64,000 nucleotides of DNA, from the NCBI GenBank assembly GCA_963749905.1, contig CAVVOF010000004.1:434001-498000 (forward strand). The letters run 5' to 3'. Within the stretch, counting starts at the first letter, position 1, and each line of letters begins with the position of its first letter. The notes beneath the pieces are model-generated. The model saw only the letters and a program-made list of their open reading frames with translations. It did not search any database and was not told the origin of the DNA. The stretch comes from UBA10649 sp963749905 (GTDB lineage Bacteria; Actinomycetota; Actinomycetes; S36-B12). Of this stretch, positions 33,598-42,844 are shown piece after piece. The position numbers were made by a program, and so were the translations under genes.

Positions 33598-34895
33598 CAG
33601 CGCAGGAACCCTTCGTAGTTACGCTGCTGGAGCTGGGCTTCGATCTGCTTGACGGTATCCAGGCCCACGCCGACCATGATCAGCAGGCTGGTGCCGCCGA
33701 AGATGAACTGCGACCCGACGCCGAGGAAGTCGAAGGCGAGCAGCGGCAGCACGGCGATCAGGCCCAGGTACAGCGAGCCGGGCGCCGTGAGGCGGGTCAG
33801 GACGTAGTCGAGGTACTCGGCCGTCGGCCGCCCCGCGCGGATGCCCGGGATGAAGCCGCCGTACTTCTTCATGTTGTCCGCGACCTCGACCGGGTTGAAC
33901 GTGATCGAGACGTAGAAGTAGCAGAAGAAGATGATCAGCAGGAAGTAGAAGAGCGCGTAGATGCTGCCGCTGCCCGTCGCCAGGTTCTGCTGGACCCAGA
34001 CGGCCCAGTCGGCCTGGCTGCCGGTCAACTGCACCAGCAGGACCGGAAGGAACATCAGCGACGAGGCGAAGATGACCGGGATGACACCCGCCATGTTCAC
34101 CTTGAGCGGGATGTAGGTCGACGTGCCTCCGTACATGCGCCGCCCGACCATGCGCTTGGCGTACTGGACGGGGATCCGGCGCTGGGCCTGCTCCACGAAG
34201 ACCACGAACCCGATGACGGCCAGGCCGACCGCCAGTGTCATGGAGAACGTGAACGGGCCCTGGCTGCCCCAGATGCTGGCGAACTGGGCCGGGATGGTGG
34301 CGATGATCGAGGTGAAGATCAGCACGGACATGCCGTTGCCTACGCCGCGCTCGGTGATCAACTCGCCGAACCACATGATGACGGCGGTACCTGCGGTCAT
34401 CACGATGATCATGACCAGGATGACCCAGATGGCGTCATTGGGGATGATCGACTCGTTACAGCCGCTGAACAGGGCGCCTGGCGTCCGAGCCAGCGAAATG
34501 ATCGCCGTGGACTGCAGGATCGCCAGGCCGATGGTGACGTACCTCGTGTACTGCGTGATCTTCGCCTGGCCCGCCTGGCCGTCCTTCTTCAGCGTCTCCA
34601 GGCGTGGGATGACCACGGTGAGCAGCTGCAGGATGATGCTCGCGGTGATGTACGGCATGATCCCGAGCGCGAAGACGGACAGCTGAAGCAGCGCCCCGCC
34701 ACTGAACAGGTTGATCAGGGCGTAGACGGAGTTGTCCTGCACGACGTCGATGCATCGCTGAATAGCCGCGTAGTCGACACCCGGAGTCGGCACGACCGAT
34801 CCGAGGCGATACAGCGCCAGCAGACCGATCGTGAAGAAGATCTTCCGACGAAGGTCAGGCGTGCGCAGTGCAGCACCGAATGCACTGATGTGCAC
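33597..34895 (-). CDS. secY: Preprotein translocase subunit SecY
   Basis: 432 residues, ten predicted membrane helices forming the Sec channel. Typical segments: FTIGLLALYRLGSVVPTPGV at helix 1 and plug, GIMPYITASIILQLL, ERGVGNGMSVLIF, and KYGGFIPGIRAGRPTAEYL in the cytosolic C5 region. GTG at 34895 is chosen because AGGAGG lies 4 bases upstream. Part of the spc cluster; stop overlaps the adk start. Confidence 0.97.
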   Translation of the reverse strand: MHISAFGAALRTPDLRRKIFFTIGLLALYRLGSVVPTPGVDYAAIQRCIDVVQDNSVYALINLFSGGALLQLSVFALGIMPYITASIILQLLTVVIPRLETLKKDGQAGQAKITQYTRYVTIGLAILQSTAIISLARTPGALFSGCNESIIPNDAIWVILVMIIVMTAGTAVIMWFGELITERGVGNGMSVLIFTSIIATIPAQFASIWGSQGPFTFSMTLAVGLAVIGFVVFVEQAQRRIPVQYAKRMVGRRMYGGTSTYIPLKVNMAGVIPVIFASSLMFLPVLLVQLTGSQADWAVWVQQNLATGSGSIYALFYFLLIIFFCYFYVSITFNPVEVADNMKKYGGFIPGIRAGRPTAEYLDYVLTRLTAPGSLYLGLIAVLPLLAFDFLGVGSQFIFGGTSLLIMVGVGLDTVKQIEAQLQQRNYEGFLR

Positions 34896-34934
34896 GTGGC
34901 CTCCTGCTGGTCTCGGGAACGAACGGGGCAAGGT

Positions 34935-34960
34935 GCCCTCGGGTCATGGAACCCGAGGGC
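34935..34960 (-). terminator. Hairpin between rplO and secY
   Basis: Perfect 10-bp stem (34935-34944 with 34951-34960) and 6-base loop, 8 bp after the rplO stop, without a U-tract. It could partly attenuate transcription into secY-adk-map or protect the upstream mRNA. Confidence 0.55.
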
Positions 34961-34968
34961 CGTGTCCG

Positions 34969-35409
34969 CTAGCGGACGGTTGCCGTCCCGCCCGCTGCCA
35001 CGATCTTGTCACGAGCCGTATCGGAGAACGCATCCGCACTCACCGAAACCGCGACACTGATCTCGCCCTGGCCCAGAACCTTGACCAACTGGCCCTTGCG
35101 GACCGCGCCGGCAGCGACCAGTTCGGCCACGCCGACCTCGCCGCCCTCGGGGAACAGCTTCCCGATCATGGCCACGTTGACGACCTGGAACTCGGTCTTG
35201 GCCGGGTTCTTGAAGCCCTTGAGCTTCGGCAGGCGCATGTGGAGGGGCATCTGCCCGCCCTCGAACCGGGCCGGAACCTGGTAGCGGGCCTTCGTGCCCT
35301 TGGTGCCACGGCCGGCCGTCTTGCCCTTGGACGCCTCACCACGGCCCTTGCGGGTCTTGGGCGTCTTGGCGCCCGGTGCCGGGCGCAGGTGATGGACTTT
35401 GAGTGCCAT
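34969..35409 (-). CDS. rplO: Ribosomal protein L15
   Basis: 146 residues from the ATG at 35409 (MALKVHHLRPAPGAK). Gly/Lys-rich N-terminus (KTRKGRGEASKGKTAGRGTK), then FEGGQMPLHMRLPKLKGF, the L15 signature area. Binds 23S rRNA late in assembly. Two bases after rpmD. Confidence 0.97.
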   Translation of the reverse strand: MALKVHHLRPAPGAKTPKTRKGRGEASKGKTAGRGTKGTKARYQVPARFEGGQMPLHMRLPKLKGFKNPAKTEFQVVNVAMIGKLFPEGGEVGVAELVAAGAVRKGQLVKVLGQGEISVAVSVSADAFSDTARDKIVAAGGTATVR

Positions 35410-35411
35410 CG

Positions 35412-35594
35412 TCAGTCGACCTCCTCGACAACAACCAGATGCCGCACGGCGTTCACCATGCCGCGGATCTCCGGACGGTCCTCCTTGACGACGGTGTCGC
35501 CAATGCGCTTGAGGCCGAGCGAGCGCAGGGTGTTGCGCTGATCGCTCGTTCCGCCGATCTTGGACTTCTTCTGGGTGACCTTCAGCCGAGTCAC
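35412..35594 (-). CDS. rpmD: Ribosomal protein L30
   Basis: 60 residues, standard for bacterial L30: LKVTQKKSKIGGTSDQRNTL then LGLKRIGDTVVKED. The GTG start overlaps the rpsE TGA (GTGA), so translation is coupled. Confidence 0.97.
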   Translation of the reverse strand: MTRLKVTQKKSKIGGTSDQRNTLRSLGLKRIGDTVVKEDRPEIRGMVNAVRHLVVVEEVD

Positions 35595-36184
35595 GATGCA
35601 CCCGCTTCCGCTCGCGCCCGCAGGAGCGCCGCCGGAGCGACGTCCTCGAGGGGCAGTCCACGACGAGCCGCGACTGCCTCCGGCGACTCGAGGCCCTTCA
35701 GTGCTGCCACGGTCGCGTGCACGATGTTGATCGCGTTGTCGGAGCCCATGGACTTGCTGAGCACGTCATGGATCCCGGCGCACTCCAGCACGGCGCGCAC
35801 CGGACCACCGGCGATGACGCCGGTACCGGGTGCGGCCGGACGCAGCATGACCACTCCGGCAGCCGCCTCACCCGTGATGGGGTGCGGAATGGTGCCCTGG
35901 ATCCGCGGGACGCGGAAGAAGTGCTTCTTGGCCTCCTCGACGCCCTTGGCGATCGCGGCCGGCACCTCCTTGGCCTTGCCGTAGCCGACGCCGACCATCC
36001 CGTCGCCGTCGCCCACGATGACCAGCGCCGTGAAGCTGAAGCGACGACCACCCTTGACGACCTTGGCAACGCGATTGATGGCAACGACCCGCTCGACGTA
36101 CGCGGACTTCTCCTCGCGGGGAGTGCGCTCGCGGCGCTCCCGGCGATCACCGGCGCCGCCGCTGCGGCGCGCAGTTTCTGACAT
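35591..36184 (-). CDS. rpsE: Ribosomal protein S5
   Basis: 197 residues. N-terminal basic region (SGGAGDRRERRERTPREEK), then the double-stranded RNA-binding-like core VAKVVKGGRRFSFTALVIVG and GYGKAKEVPAAIAKGVEEAK. The KGGRRFSF loop, site of spectinomycin resistance in other bacteria, looks normal. Needed for decoding fidelity. Confidence 0.97.
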   Translation of the reverse strand: MSETARRSGGAGDRRERRERTPREEKSAYVERVVAINRVAKVVKGGRRFSFTALVIVGDGDGMVGVGYGKAKEVPAAIAKGVEEAKKHFFRVPRIQGTIPHPITGEAAAGVVMLRPAAPGTGVIAGGPVRAVLECAGIHDVLSKSMGSDNAINIVHATVAALKGLESPEAVAARRGLPLEDVAPAALLRARAEAGAS

Positions 36185-36214
36185 GGTCTACCTCTTCCTG
36201 AAAGTCGTACGTCG

Positions 36215-36598
36215 TTAGAAGGTCAGCCCGGCCTCGCGCGCACCGTCAGCGACGGCGGCCACGCGGCCGTGATAGCGGTTGCCACCGCGGTCGAAGACCA
36301 CGGACTCGACGCCGGCCTTCTTGGCCCGCTCGCCGACCAGCTGGCCGACCTTGCGTGCCTTGGCGGTCTTGTCGGCAGACTCTCCGCGCACGTCTGCCTC
36401 CATCGTGGAGGCGGACGCGAGGGTCACGCCCTGAGTGTCGTCGACGACCTGCACCATCATGTGGCGGGCCGAGCGGGTGACCACCAGGCGCGGACGCTCC
36501 GCGGTACCGGCGACCTTCTTGCGCACGCGCAGATGGCGACGGGAACGCCCGACCGTGGTCGGGGTCCGCGTGCCCAGCTTGGGGGCGAAGGAACTCAT
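36215..36598 (-). CDS. rplR: Ribosomal protein L18
   Basis: 127 residues; 5S rRNA-binding protein. RRHLRVRKKVAGTAERPRLV near the N-terminus and C-terminal FDRGGNRYHGRVAAVADGAR are the family signatures. The ATG shares one base with the rplF stop (TAATG). Confidence 0.97.
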   Translation of the reverse strand: MSSFAPKLGTRTPTTVGRSRRHLRVRKKVAGTAERPRLVVTRSARHMMVQVVDDTQGVTLASASTMEADVRGESADKTAKARKVGQLVGERAKKAGVESVVFDRGGNRYHGRVAAVADGAREAGLTF

Positions 36599-37134
36599 TA
36601 CTTACCAGCCTTTCCGGCCTTGCGGCGAACGACCTCGCCCTCGTACCGCACGCCCTTGCCCTTGTACGGCTCCGGCTTGCGGATCTTGCGGATGTTCGCG
36701 GCGACCTCGCCGACCTTCTGCTTGTCGATGCCCATGACCTTGAACTTCACGGGACTCTCGACCTGGAAGCTGATGCCCTCAGGTGCGGGGACCACGACCG
36801 GGTGGCTGAAGCCGAGCTGGAACTCCAGATCGGTGCCCTTCGCGGCCACGCGGTAACCGGTGCCCACGATCTCCAGGCCCTTCTCGTAGCCCTGGGTCAC
36901 GCCGACGACCATGTTGTTGACGAGCGTGCGGGTCAGGCCGTGACGGGCCTTCGAGTCGCGCTCATCGTCCGGGCGGGTGACGACGAGCGAGCCGTCCTCC
37001 TCCGCCACGGTGATGGGCTCGGCCACGACCATGGTCAAGGTGCCCTTCGGGCCGGTCACAGTAACCTCACGACCATCCACCTTGGCGGTGACTCCCGCCG
37101 GGATGGTGATGGGCTGACGTCCGATGCGAGACAT
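36598..37134 (-). CDS. rplF: Ribosomal protein L6
   Basis: 178 residues made of two similar domains: SRIGRQPITIPAGVTAKVDG and GYRVAAKGTDLEFQLGFSHP. The C-terminal PEPYKGKGVRYEGE is the L6 signature. Lies near the GTPase centre of the 50S subunit. Coupled to rplR by overlapping stop and start. Confidence 0.97.
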   Translation of the reverse strand: MSRIGRQPITIPAGVTAKVDGREVTVTGPKGTLTMVVAEPITVAEEDGSLVVTRPDDERDSKARHGLTRTLVNNMVVGVTQGYEKGLEIVGTGYRVAAKGTDLEFQLGFSHPVVVPAPEGISFQVESPVKFKVMGIDKQKVGEVAANIRKIRKPEPYKGKGVRYEGEVVRRKAGKAGK

Positions 37135-37149
37135 ATCGGTAACCCTCCC

Positions 37150-37548
37150 CTACCAGACGTAGGCGAGGACTTCCCCGCCCACGCCCTTCTTCGCGGCCTG
37201 ACGGTCGGTCAGGAGCCCCGACGACGTCGAAAGGATGGCGATGCCCAAGCCGCCGAGGACTCGGGGCAGTGCCGTGCTCTTCGCGTACACGCGCAAGCCC
37301 GGCTTCGACACGCGGCGCAGGCCGGCGATCGAACGCTCCCGGGAGGGCCCGTACTTGAGGTTCAGGATCAAGGTCTTGCCGACCTCGGCGTCCTCGACGG
37401 TCCACCCGGCGATGTAGCCCTCACGCTGAAGGATGTCGGCGATGTTCGCCTTGATCTTCGAGTGCGGCATCGCCACGGTGTCGTGGTATGCGGAGTTAGC
37501 GTTGCGCAGTCGCGCAAGCATGTCCGCGATGGGGTCTGTCATTGTCAT
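37150..37548 (-). CDS. rpsH: Ribosomal protein S8
   Basis: 132 residues; binds 16S rRNA helix 21 and, in E. coli, represses the spc operon. TDPIADMLARLRNANSAYHD and the C-terminal GIAILSTSSGLLTDRQA are family signatures. The ATG at 37548 or the one two codons later (37542) is the start; neither has a strong ribosome-binding site. Confidence 0.97.
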   Translation of the reverse strand: MTMTDPIADMLARLRNANSAYHDTVAMPHSKIKANIADILQREGYIAGWTVEDAEVGKTLILNLKYGPSRERSIAGLRRVSKPGLRVYAKSTALPRVLGGLGIAILSTSSGLLTDRQAAKKGVGGEVLAYVW

Positions 37549-37609
37549 GTCTTGGCCTAAGGCCTTCCTCGATGTGGTTTCCGCCGGAGCGGACCTTCAA
37601 CGTCGTGGG

Positions 37610-37795
37610 TTACCAGCTGCTCTTCGTCACACCGGGGAGCTCGCCCGCGTGGGCCATCTCCCGCACACACACTCGGCACAGTCCGAACTTGCGGTAGACC
37701 GAGTGCGGACGACCGCACTTGGTGCACCGCGTGTACTCGCGCACCTTGAACTTGGCAGGCTTCTGCTGCTTCTGGACAAGCGCTTTCTTCGCCAT
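37610..37795 (-). CDS. rpsZ: Ribosomal protein S14 type Z (zinc-binding)
   Basis: 61 residues, the short S14 with a zinc ribbon: C24, C27 (CTKC) and C40, C43 (CRVC). It ends with GELPGVTKSSW, typical of the form. It follows rplE by 5 bases. Actinobacteria often carry a second zinc-free S14 elsewhere. Confidence 0.97.
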   Translation of the reverse strand: MAKKALVQKQQKPAKFKVREYTRCTKCGRPHSVYRKFGLCRVCVREMAHAGELPGVTKSSW

Positions 37796-37800
37796 AGGGC

Positions 37801-38367
37801 TCAGGCCTCCTTGAAGGGGAATCCGAGAAGGCGAAGCAGGGCGCGGCCTTCATCATCGTTCTTGGCGGTGGTCACCACAGTGATGTCCATGCCACGGACA
37901 CGGTCGATCTTGTCCTGGTCGATCTCGTGGAACATCGACTGCTCGTTAAGGCCGAACGTGAAGTTGCCACGGCCGTCGAACTGCTTCGGGGACAGGCCCC
38001 GGAAGTCGCGGATACGCGGGAGCGCGATCGACAGCAGCCGATCGAGGAACTCCCACATGCGGTCGCCCCGAAGGGTGACGTGCGCGCCGATGGGCTGGCC
38101 CTCACGCAGCTTGAACTGCGCGATGGACTTGCGGGCCTTGGTCACCTGCGGCTTCTGGCCGGTGATGTCCTGCAGGTCGCGGATCGCGCCCTCGATCAGC
38201 TTGGAGTCACGAGCGGCGTCACCGACGCCCATGTTCACCACGATCTTGGTGACGGTCGGGACCTGCATCACGTTGGCGAAGTCGAACTCCTCGCGCAGCG
38301 CAGGGAGGATCTCCTCACGGTACCGGGCCTTCAGGCGCGGCATGGTGTTCTCAGTAGTGGCACTCAT
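37801..38367 (-). CDS. rplE: Ribosomal protein L5
   Basis: 188 residues; binds 5S rRNA and contacts P-site tRNA. Core LKARYREEILPALREEFDFA, VPTVTKIVVNMGVGDAARD, and GNFTFGLNEQSMFHEID. Starts 8 bases after rplX. Confidence 0.97.
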   Translation of the reverse strand: MSATTENTMPRLKARYREEILPALREEFDFANVMQVPTVTKIVVNMGVGDAARDSKLIEGAIRDLQDITGQKPQVTKARKSIAQFKLREGQPIGAHVTLRGDRMWEFLDRLLSIALPRIRDFRGLSPKQFDGRGNFTFGLNEQSMFHEIDQDKIDRVRGMDITVVTTAKNDDEGRALLRLLGFPFKEA

Positions 38368-38375
38368 GGGATCCC

Positions 38376-38735
38376 TCAGATGTCCTTGCCGGTGCGGCGC
38401 GAGATGCGAACACTGCGCTCAGCCTCGTAGGTGGAGCCGTCGGTGCGGCGCTTCTCGACCGCCTCCTTGCGGAAGCCGATGCGGGTGGGACGACCGTCCT
38501 CCGGATCCACGATCATCACATTGGACACGTGGATCGGAGCCTCGGTCGTGATGATGCCGCCGGTCTTGGCACCGCGGGCGTTCTGCCCGACCTTGGTGTG
38601 CTTCTTGATCCGGTTGACACCTTCGACGATGACGCGGTCGGACTCGGGGTAGACCTCGATGACCTTGCCCTTGACGCCGCGGTCCTTGCCGGAGATGACC
38701 TGGACCAGGTCACCCTTGCGAATGTTGAGAGCCAT
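38376..38735 (-). CDS. rplX: Ribosomal protein L24
   Basis: 119 residues with the KOW motif KGDLVQVISGKDRGVKGKVI at the N-terminus and GVNRIKKHTKVGQNARGAKT after it. 50S assembly initiator. Two bases after rplN. Confidence 0.97.
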   Translation of the reverse strand: MALNIRKGDLVQVISGKDRGVKGKVIEVYPESDRVIVEGVNRIKKHTKVGQNARGAKTGGIITTEAPIHVSNVMIVDPEDGRPTRIGFRKEAVEKRRTDGSTYEAERSVRISRRTGKDI

Positions 38736-38737
38736 GG

Positions 38738-39106
38738 CTACAGCACCTCCGGAGCCAGCGAGATGATCTTCATGAACTTCTTCTCACGCAGCTCTCGGCC
38801 CACCGGGCCGAAGATGCGGGTGCCGCGCGGCTCGCCATCACCCTTGAGGATGACTGCAGCGTTCTCGTCGAAGCGGATGTACGAGCCGTCCGCGCGCCGC
38901 CGCTCCTTCTTGGTGCGCACGATGACGGCCTTGACGACCTCGCCCTTCTTGACGTTGCCGCCCGGGATGGCGTCCTTCACCGTGGCCACGATGACGTCAC
39001 CGATACCGGCGTAGCGACGGCCGGAGCCGCCGAGGACCCGGATGCAAAGGATCTCCTTGGCACCGGTGTTGTCGGCGACTCGAAGTCGCGACTCCTGCTG
39101 AATCAC
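38738..39106 (-). CDS. rplN: Ribosomal protein L14
   Basis: 122 residues, standard length from the GTG at 39106, which has AGGAG 6 bases upstream. Starts VIQQESRLRVADNTGAKEIL and ends with FGPVGRELREKKFMKIISLA, both invariant regions of L14. Confidence 0.97.
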   Translation of the reverse strand: MIQQESRLRVADNTGAKEILCIRVLGGSGRRYAGIGDVIVATVKDAIPGGNVKKGEVVKAVIVRTKKERRRADGSYIRFDENAAVILKGDGEPRGTRIFGPVGRELREKKFMKIISLAPEVL

Positions 39107-39167
39107 TGCATTCTCCTGATCGTCTGCCGGTTCTCCGTCGAAGAGCCTGGCGGAACTGTGGGGTTGG

Positions 39168-39449
39168 CTACTTGGCCTTCTCGAGGATCTCGACCACACG
39201 CCACCGCTTGGTGGCGGAGGTCGGGCGGGTCTCCATCAGGAGAACCCGATCGCCGACGCCGGCCGCATTGGCCTCGTCATGCGCCTTGAGCTTGCTGGTG
39301 CGGCGCACAACCTTGCCGTACAGAGGGTGCTTGAAGCGGTCCTCGACCGCCACGACGACCGTCTTGTCCATCTTGTCGCTGACCACGAGGCCCTCACGGG
39401 TCTTGCGGTAGCCACGCGTCTCTTCCACGCCTGCCTCATTCACGCTCAT
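39168..39449 (-). CDS. rpsQ: Ribosomal protein S17
   Basis: 93 residues with the OB-fold core GLVVSDKMDKTVVVAVEDRF and ETRPTSATKRWRVVEI. The ATG overlaps the rpmC stop (ATGA). 30S primary binder. Confidence 0.97.
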   Translation of the reverse strand: MSVNEAGVEETRGYRKTREGLVVSDKMDKTVVVAVEDRFKHPLYGKVVRRTSKLKAHDEANAAGVGDRVLLMETRPTSATKRWRVVEILEKAK

Positions 39450-39697
39450 GCGACACCTGCCGTGTCGTCGGCTTCGATGCCATCAAAGGGGGTGATACCG
39501 AGCTCGCGCTCGCGCAGGATCGTGTAGATCCGGGCGATGTCCTTGCGGACCGCGCGCAGACGGCCATGGTTCTCGAGCTGTCCGGTTGCGCCCTGGAAGC
39601 GCAGATTGAACAGCTCCTCCTTGGCCTCACGGAGCTTCGACGCCAGCTCGGCGTCGTCGAGGTTGCGGAGTTCGCCTACCTTCGTGCCTGCGGACAT
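39446..39697 (-). CDS. rpmC: Ribosomal protein L29
   Basis: 83 residues, two-helix protein at the exit-tunnel mouth: ELRNLDDAELASKLREAKEE and RFQGATGQLENHGRLRAVRK. The C-terminus (GITPFDGIEADDTAGVA) extends slightly beyond the E. coli protein. Coupled to both rplP and rpsQ by overlaps. Confidence 0.96.
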   Translation of the reverse strand: MSAGTKVGELRNLDDAELASKLREAKEELFNLRFQGATGQLENHGRLRAVRKDIARIYTILRERELGITPFDGIEADDTAGVA

Positions 39698-40119
39698 CAG
39701 TTGTCACCTGCCTCTTCGCGTCGAACGATCCGGCACTTCATGGGGAGCTTGTGCATCGCGCGCGTCAGTGCCTCGTTCGCGATCTTCTCGTCGGGGTAGG
39801 ACAGCTCGAACATCACGCGACCCGGCTTGACGTTCGCGACCCACCACTCGGGCGAGCCCTTGCCGGAGCCCATGCGAGTCTCGGCGGGCTTCTTGGTCAG
39901 CGGACGATCCGGGTAGATGTTGATCCAGACCTTGCCGCCACGACGGATGTGCCGGGTGATGGCGATACGAGCAGCCTCGATCTGGCGGTTCGTCACGTAG
40001 GCCGGCTCCAGAGCCTGGAGGCCGTACGAGCCGAACGTCACCTCGGTGCCGCCCTTGGCCACGCCAGTGCGCTTCGGGTGATGCTGCTTGCGGTGCTTGA
40101 CCCTGCGGGGAATAAGCAT
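39697..40119 (-). CDS. rplP: Ribosomal protein L16
   Basis: 140 residues: MLIPRRVKHRKQHHPKRTG, VTFGSYGLQALEPAYVTNRQ, IYPDRPLTKKPAETRMGSGK. Helps place A-site tRNA. Stop shares one base with the rpmC start. Confidence 0.97.
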   Translation of the reverse strand: MLIPRRVKHRKQHHPKRTGVAKGGTEVTFGSYGLQALEPAYVTNRQIEAARIAITRHIRRGGKVWINIYPDRPLTKKPAETRMGSGKGSPEWWVANVKPGRVMFELSYPDEKIANEALTRAMHKLPMKCRIVRREEAGDN

Positions 40120-40121
40120 GA

Positions 40122-40946
<825 letters not shown>

Positions 40947-40951
40947 GTCGG

Positions 40952-41302
40952 TCAGCCCTTCTGCTCTGCGGAGCCGTCGGAGACGACAACGGTGATGTGA
41001 CTGCTGCGCTTGTTGATCCGGTAGGCGCGCCCTTGTGCGCGCGGACGGATCCGCTTCATGGTCGGGCCCTCGTCGACGAAAGCCGCGCTCACGACGAGCG
41101 ACCGCGGATCCATCGCGTGGTTGTTCGCCGCGTTGGCGATGGCGCTGTCGAGCACCTTGCCGATCGGCTCGCTTGCCGCCTGCGGAGCGAACTTCAACAC
41201 CGCCTGGGCCTCAGCCGCGTTCATGCCTCGGATGAGGTCGATGACTCGGCGGGCCTTCATGGGCGTGACGCGCACGTAGCGCGCCTGGGCCCTGGCTTCC
41301 AT
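40952..41302 (-). CDS. rplV: Ribosomal protein L22
   Basis: 116 residues: ARYVRVTPMKARRVIDLIRG at the N-terminus and the beta-hairpin region around MKRIRPRAQGRAYRINKRSS that lines the exit tunnel. No extra residues at the hairpin tip that would suggest macrolide resistance. Confidence 0.97.
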   Translation of the reverse strand: MEARAQARYVRVTPMKARRVIDLIRGMNAAEAQAVLKFAPQAASEPIGKVLDSAIANAANNHAMDPRSLVVSAAFVDEGPTMKRIRPRAQGRAYRINKRSSHITVVVSDGSAEQKG

Positions 41303-41386
41303 GTCTTTCCCCTTGCTTTCGTGTCGTGCCTTGCCGGTGGTGTTGCCTTCGCTGCGACGAGTGCCGCGTGACCTGCTGGCTGGTGG

Positions 41387-41668
41387 CTAGCGCCGCTTCG
41401 CCTTGCGGTCGTCCTTGATGTGACCCCGGAAGGTCCGCGTCGGGGCGAACTCGCCGAGCTTGTGCCCCACCATGTTCTCGGTGACGAACACCGGAACGTG
41501 CTTGCGACCGTCGTGCACCGCGATCGTGTGGCCGAGCATGGCCGGCACGATCATGGAACGCCGGGACCACGTCTTGATGACGTTCTTCGAGCCTGCCTCG
41601 TTCTGCGTGTCCACCTTCTTCATCAGGTGGTCGTCGACGAAGGGGCCCTTCTTGAGACTGCGTGGCAT
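41387..41668 (-). CDS. rpsS: Ribosomal protein S19
   Basis: 93 residues: PRSLKKGPFVDDHLMKKVDT, TWSRRSMIVPAMLGHTIAVH, GHKLGEFAPTRTFRGH. 30S head protein. An 84-bp gap separates it from rplV, in which I see nothing distinctive. Confidence 0.98.
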   Translation of the reverse strand: MPRSLKKGPFVDDHLMKKVDTQNEAGSKNVIKTWSRRSMIVPAMLGHTIAVHDGRKHVPVFVTENMVGHKLGEFAPTRTFRGHIKDDRKAKRR

Positions 41669-41677
41669 GGTTTTCCC

Positions 41678-42514
41678 TTAGCGCTTCTTGCCGGACTTGC
41701 GGCGACGGACGATGAACTTGTCGCTGGCCTTGTTGGCCTTGCGGGTGCGACCCTCCGGCTTGCCACCGGGGTTGACCGGGTGACGACCGCCTGAGGTCTT
41801 GCCTTCGCCACCGCCGTGCGGATGGTCGACCGGGTTCATGGCCACACCGCGGACGGTCGGGCGCTTGCCCTTCCAGCGCATACGGCCGGCCTTGCCCCAG
41901 TTGATGTTCGACTGCTCGGCGTTGCCCACCTCGCCGACGGTCGCGCGGGAGCGCACATCGACGTTGCGGATCTCGCCGGACGGCATGCGCAGCTGTGCGT
42001 ACGGGCCGTCCTTGGCCACCAGCTGGACCGATGCGCCGGCCGAGCGGGCGATCTTGGCGCCGCCGCCTGGCTTGATCTCGACGGCGTGGATCACGGTGCC
42101 GACCGGGATGTTGCGGAGCGGCAGGTTGTTGCCGGGCTTGATGTCCGCGCTCGGACCAGTCTCGATCGGGTCACCCTGCTTGAGCTTGTTCGGCGCGATG
42201 ATGTAGCGCTTCTCGCCGTCGGCGTAGTGCAGCAGCGCGATCCGGGCGGTGCGGTTCGGGTCGTACTCGATGTGCGCGACCTTCGCCGGCACGCCGTCCT
42301 TGTCCGCACGACGGAAGTCGATGACGCGGTAGGCGCGCTTGTGGCCACCACCCTGGTGGCGCGTGGTGATCTTGCCCGAGTTGTTGCGGCCACCCTTCTT
42401 GGGGAGGGGGCGCACCAGCGACTTCTCCGGCTCCGACCGGGTGATCTCGACGAAGTCGGCCACGCTGGCGCCTCGACGGCCCGGCGTGGTCGGCTTGTAC
42501 TTGCGGATTCCCAT
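41678..42514 (-). CDS. rplB: Ribosomal protein L2
   Basis: 278 residues: MGIRKYKPTTPGRRGASVAD, GRNNSGKITTRHQGGGHKRA, and the peptidyl-transferase-proximal GVAMNPVDHPHGGGEGKT. Essential for subunit association. Standard length. Confidence 0.98.
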   Translation of the reverse strand: MGIRKYKPTTPGRRGASVADFVEITRSEPEKSLVRPLPKKGGRNNSGKITTRHQGGGHKRAYRVIDFRRADKDGVPAKVAHIEYDPNRTARIALLHYADGEKRYIIAPNKLKQGDPIETGPSADIKPGNNLPLRNIPVGTVIHAVEIKPGGGAKIARSAGASVQLVAKDGPYAQLRMPSGEIRNVDVRSRATVGEVGNAEQSNINWGKAGRMRWKGKRPTVRGVAMNPVDHPHGGGEGKTSGGRHPVNPGGKPEGRTRKANKASDKFIVRRRKSGKKR

Positions 42515-42544
42515 TGCTCTCGTCCTTTAGTCAGGTTCGGCCGG

Positions 42545-42844
42545 TCAGGAGACCGGCCCTCCGAAGATGTCGATGCGCTCGCCCGGAGCGACGGTCACGA
42601 TGGCGCGCTTGGTAGCCGCGCGGCGTCCGAAGCCCGTCCGGGTACGGATGCGCTTGCCCTCACGGTTGTTGGTGTTGACGCTCGTCACCTTCACGCCGAA
42701 CACCTCCTGCACCGCAAGCTTGATCTGCGTCTTGTTCGCGCCGGGCGACACCAGGAAGGTGTACTTGTTCTCGTCGAGGAGCCCGTAGCTCTTCTCCGAG
42801 ATGACCGGCGCGATCAGGATGTCGCGGGGATCGGCGATCCTCAT
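42545..42844 (-). CDS. rplW: Ribosomal protein L23
   Basis: 99 residues: PRDILIAPVISEKSYGLLDE, NKTQIKLAVQEVFGVKVTSV, NTNNREGKRIRTRTGFGRR. Docking site for trigger factor and SRP at the exit tunnel. ATG overlaps the rplD stop. Confidence 0.97.
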   Translation of the reverse strand: MRIADPRDILIAPVISEKSYGLLDENKYTFLVSPGANKTQIKLAVQEVFGVKVTSVNTNNREGKRIRTRTGFGRRAATKRAIVTVAPGERIDIFGGPVS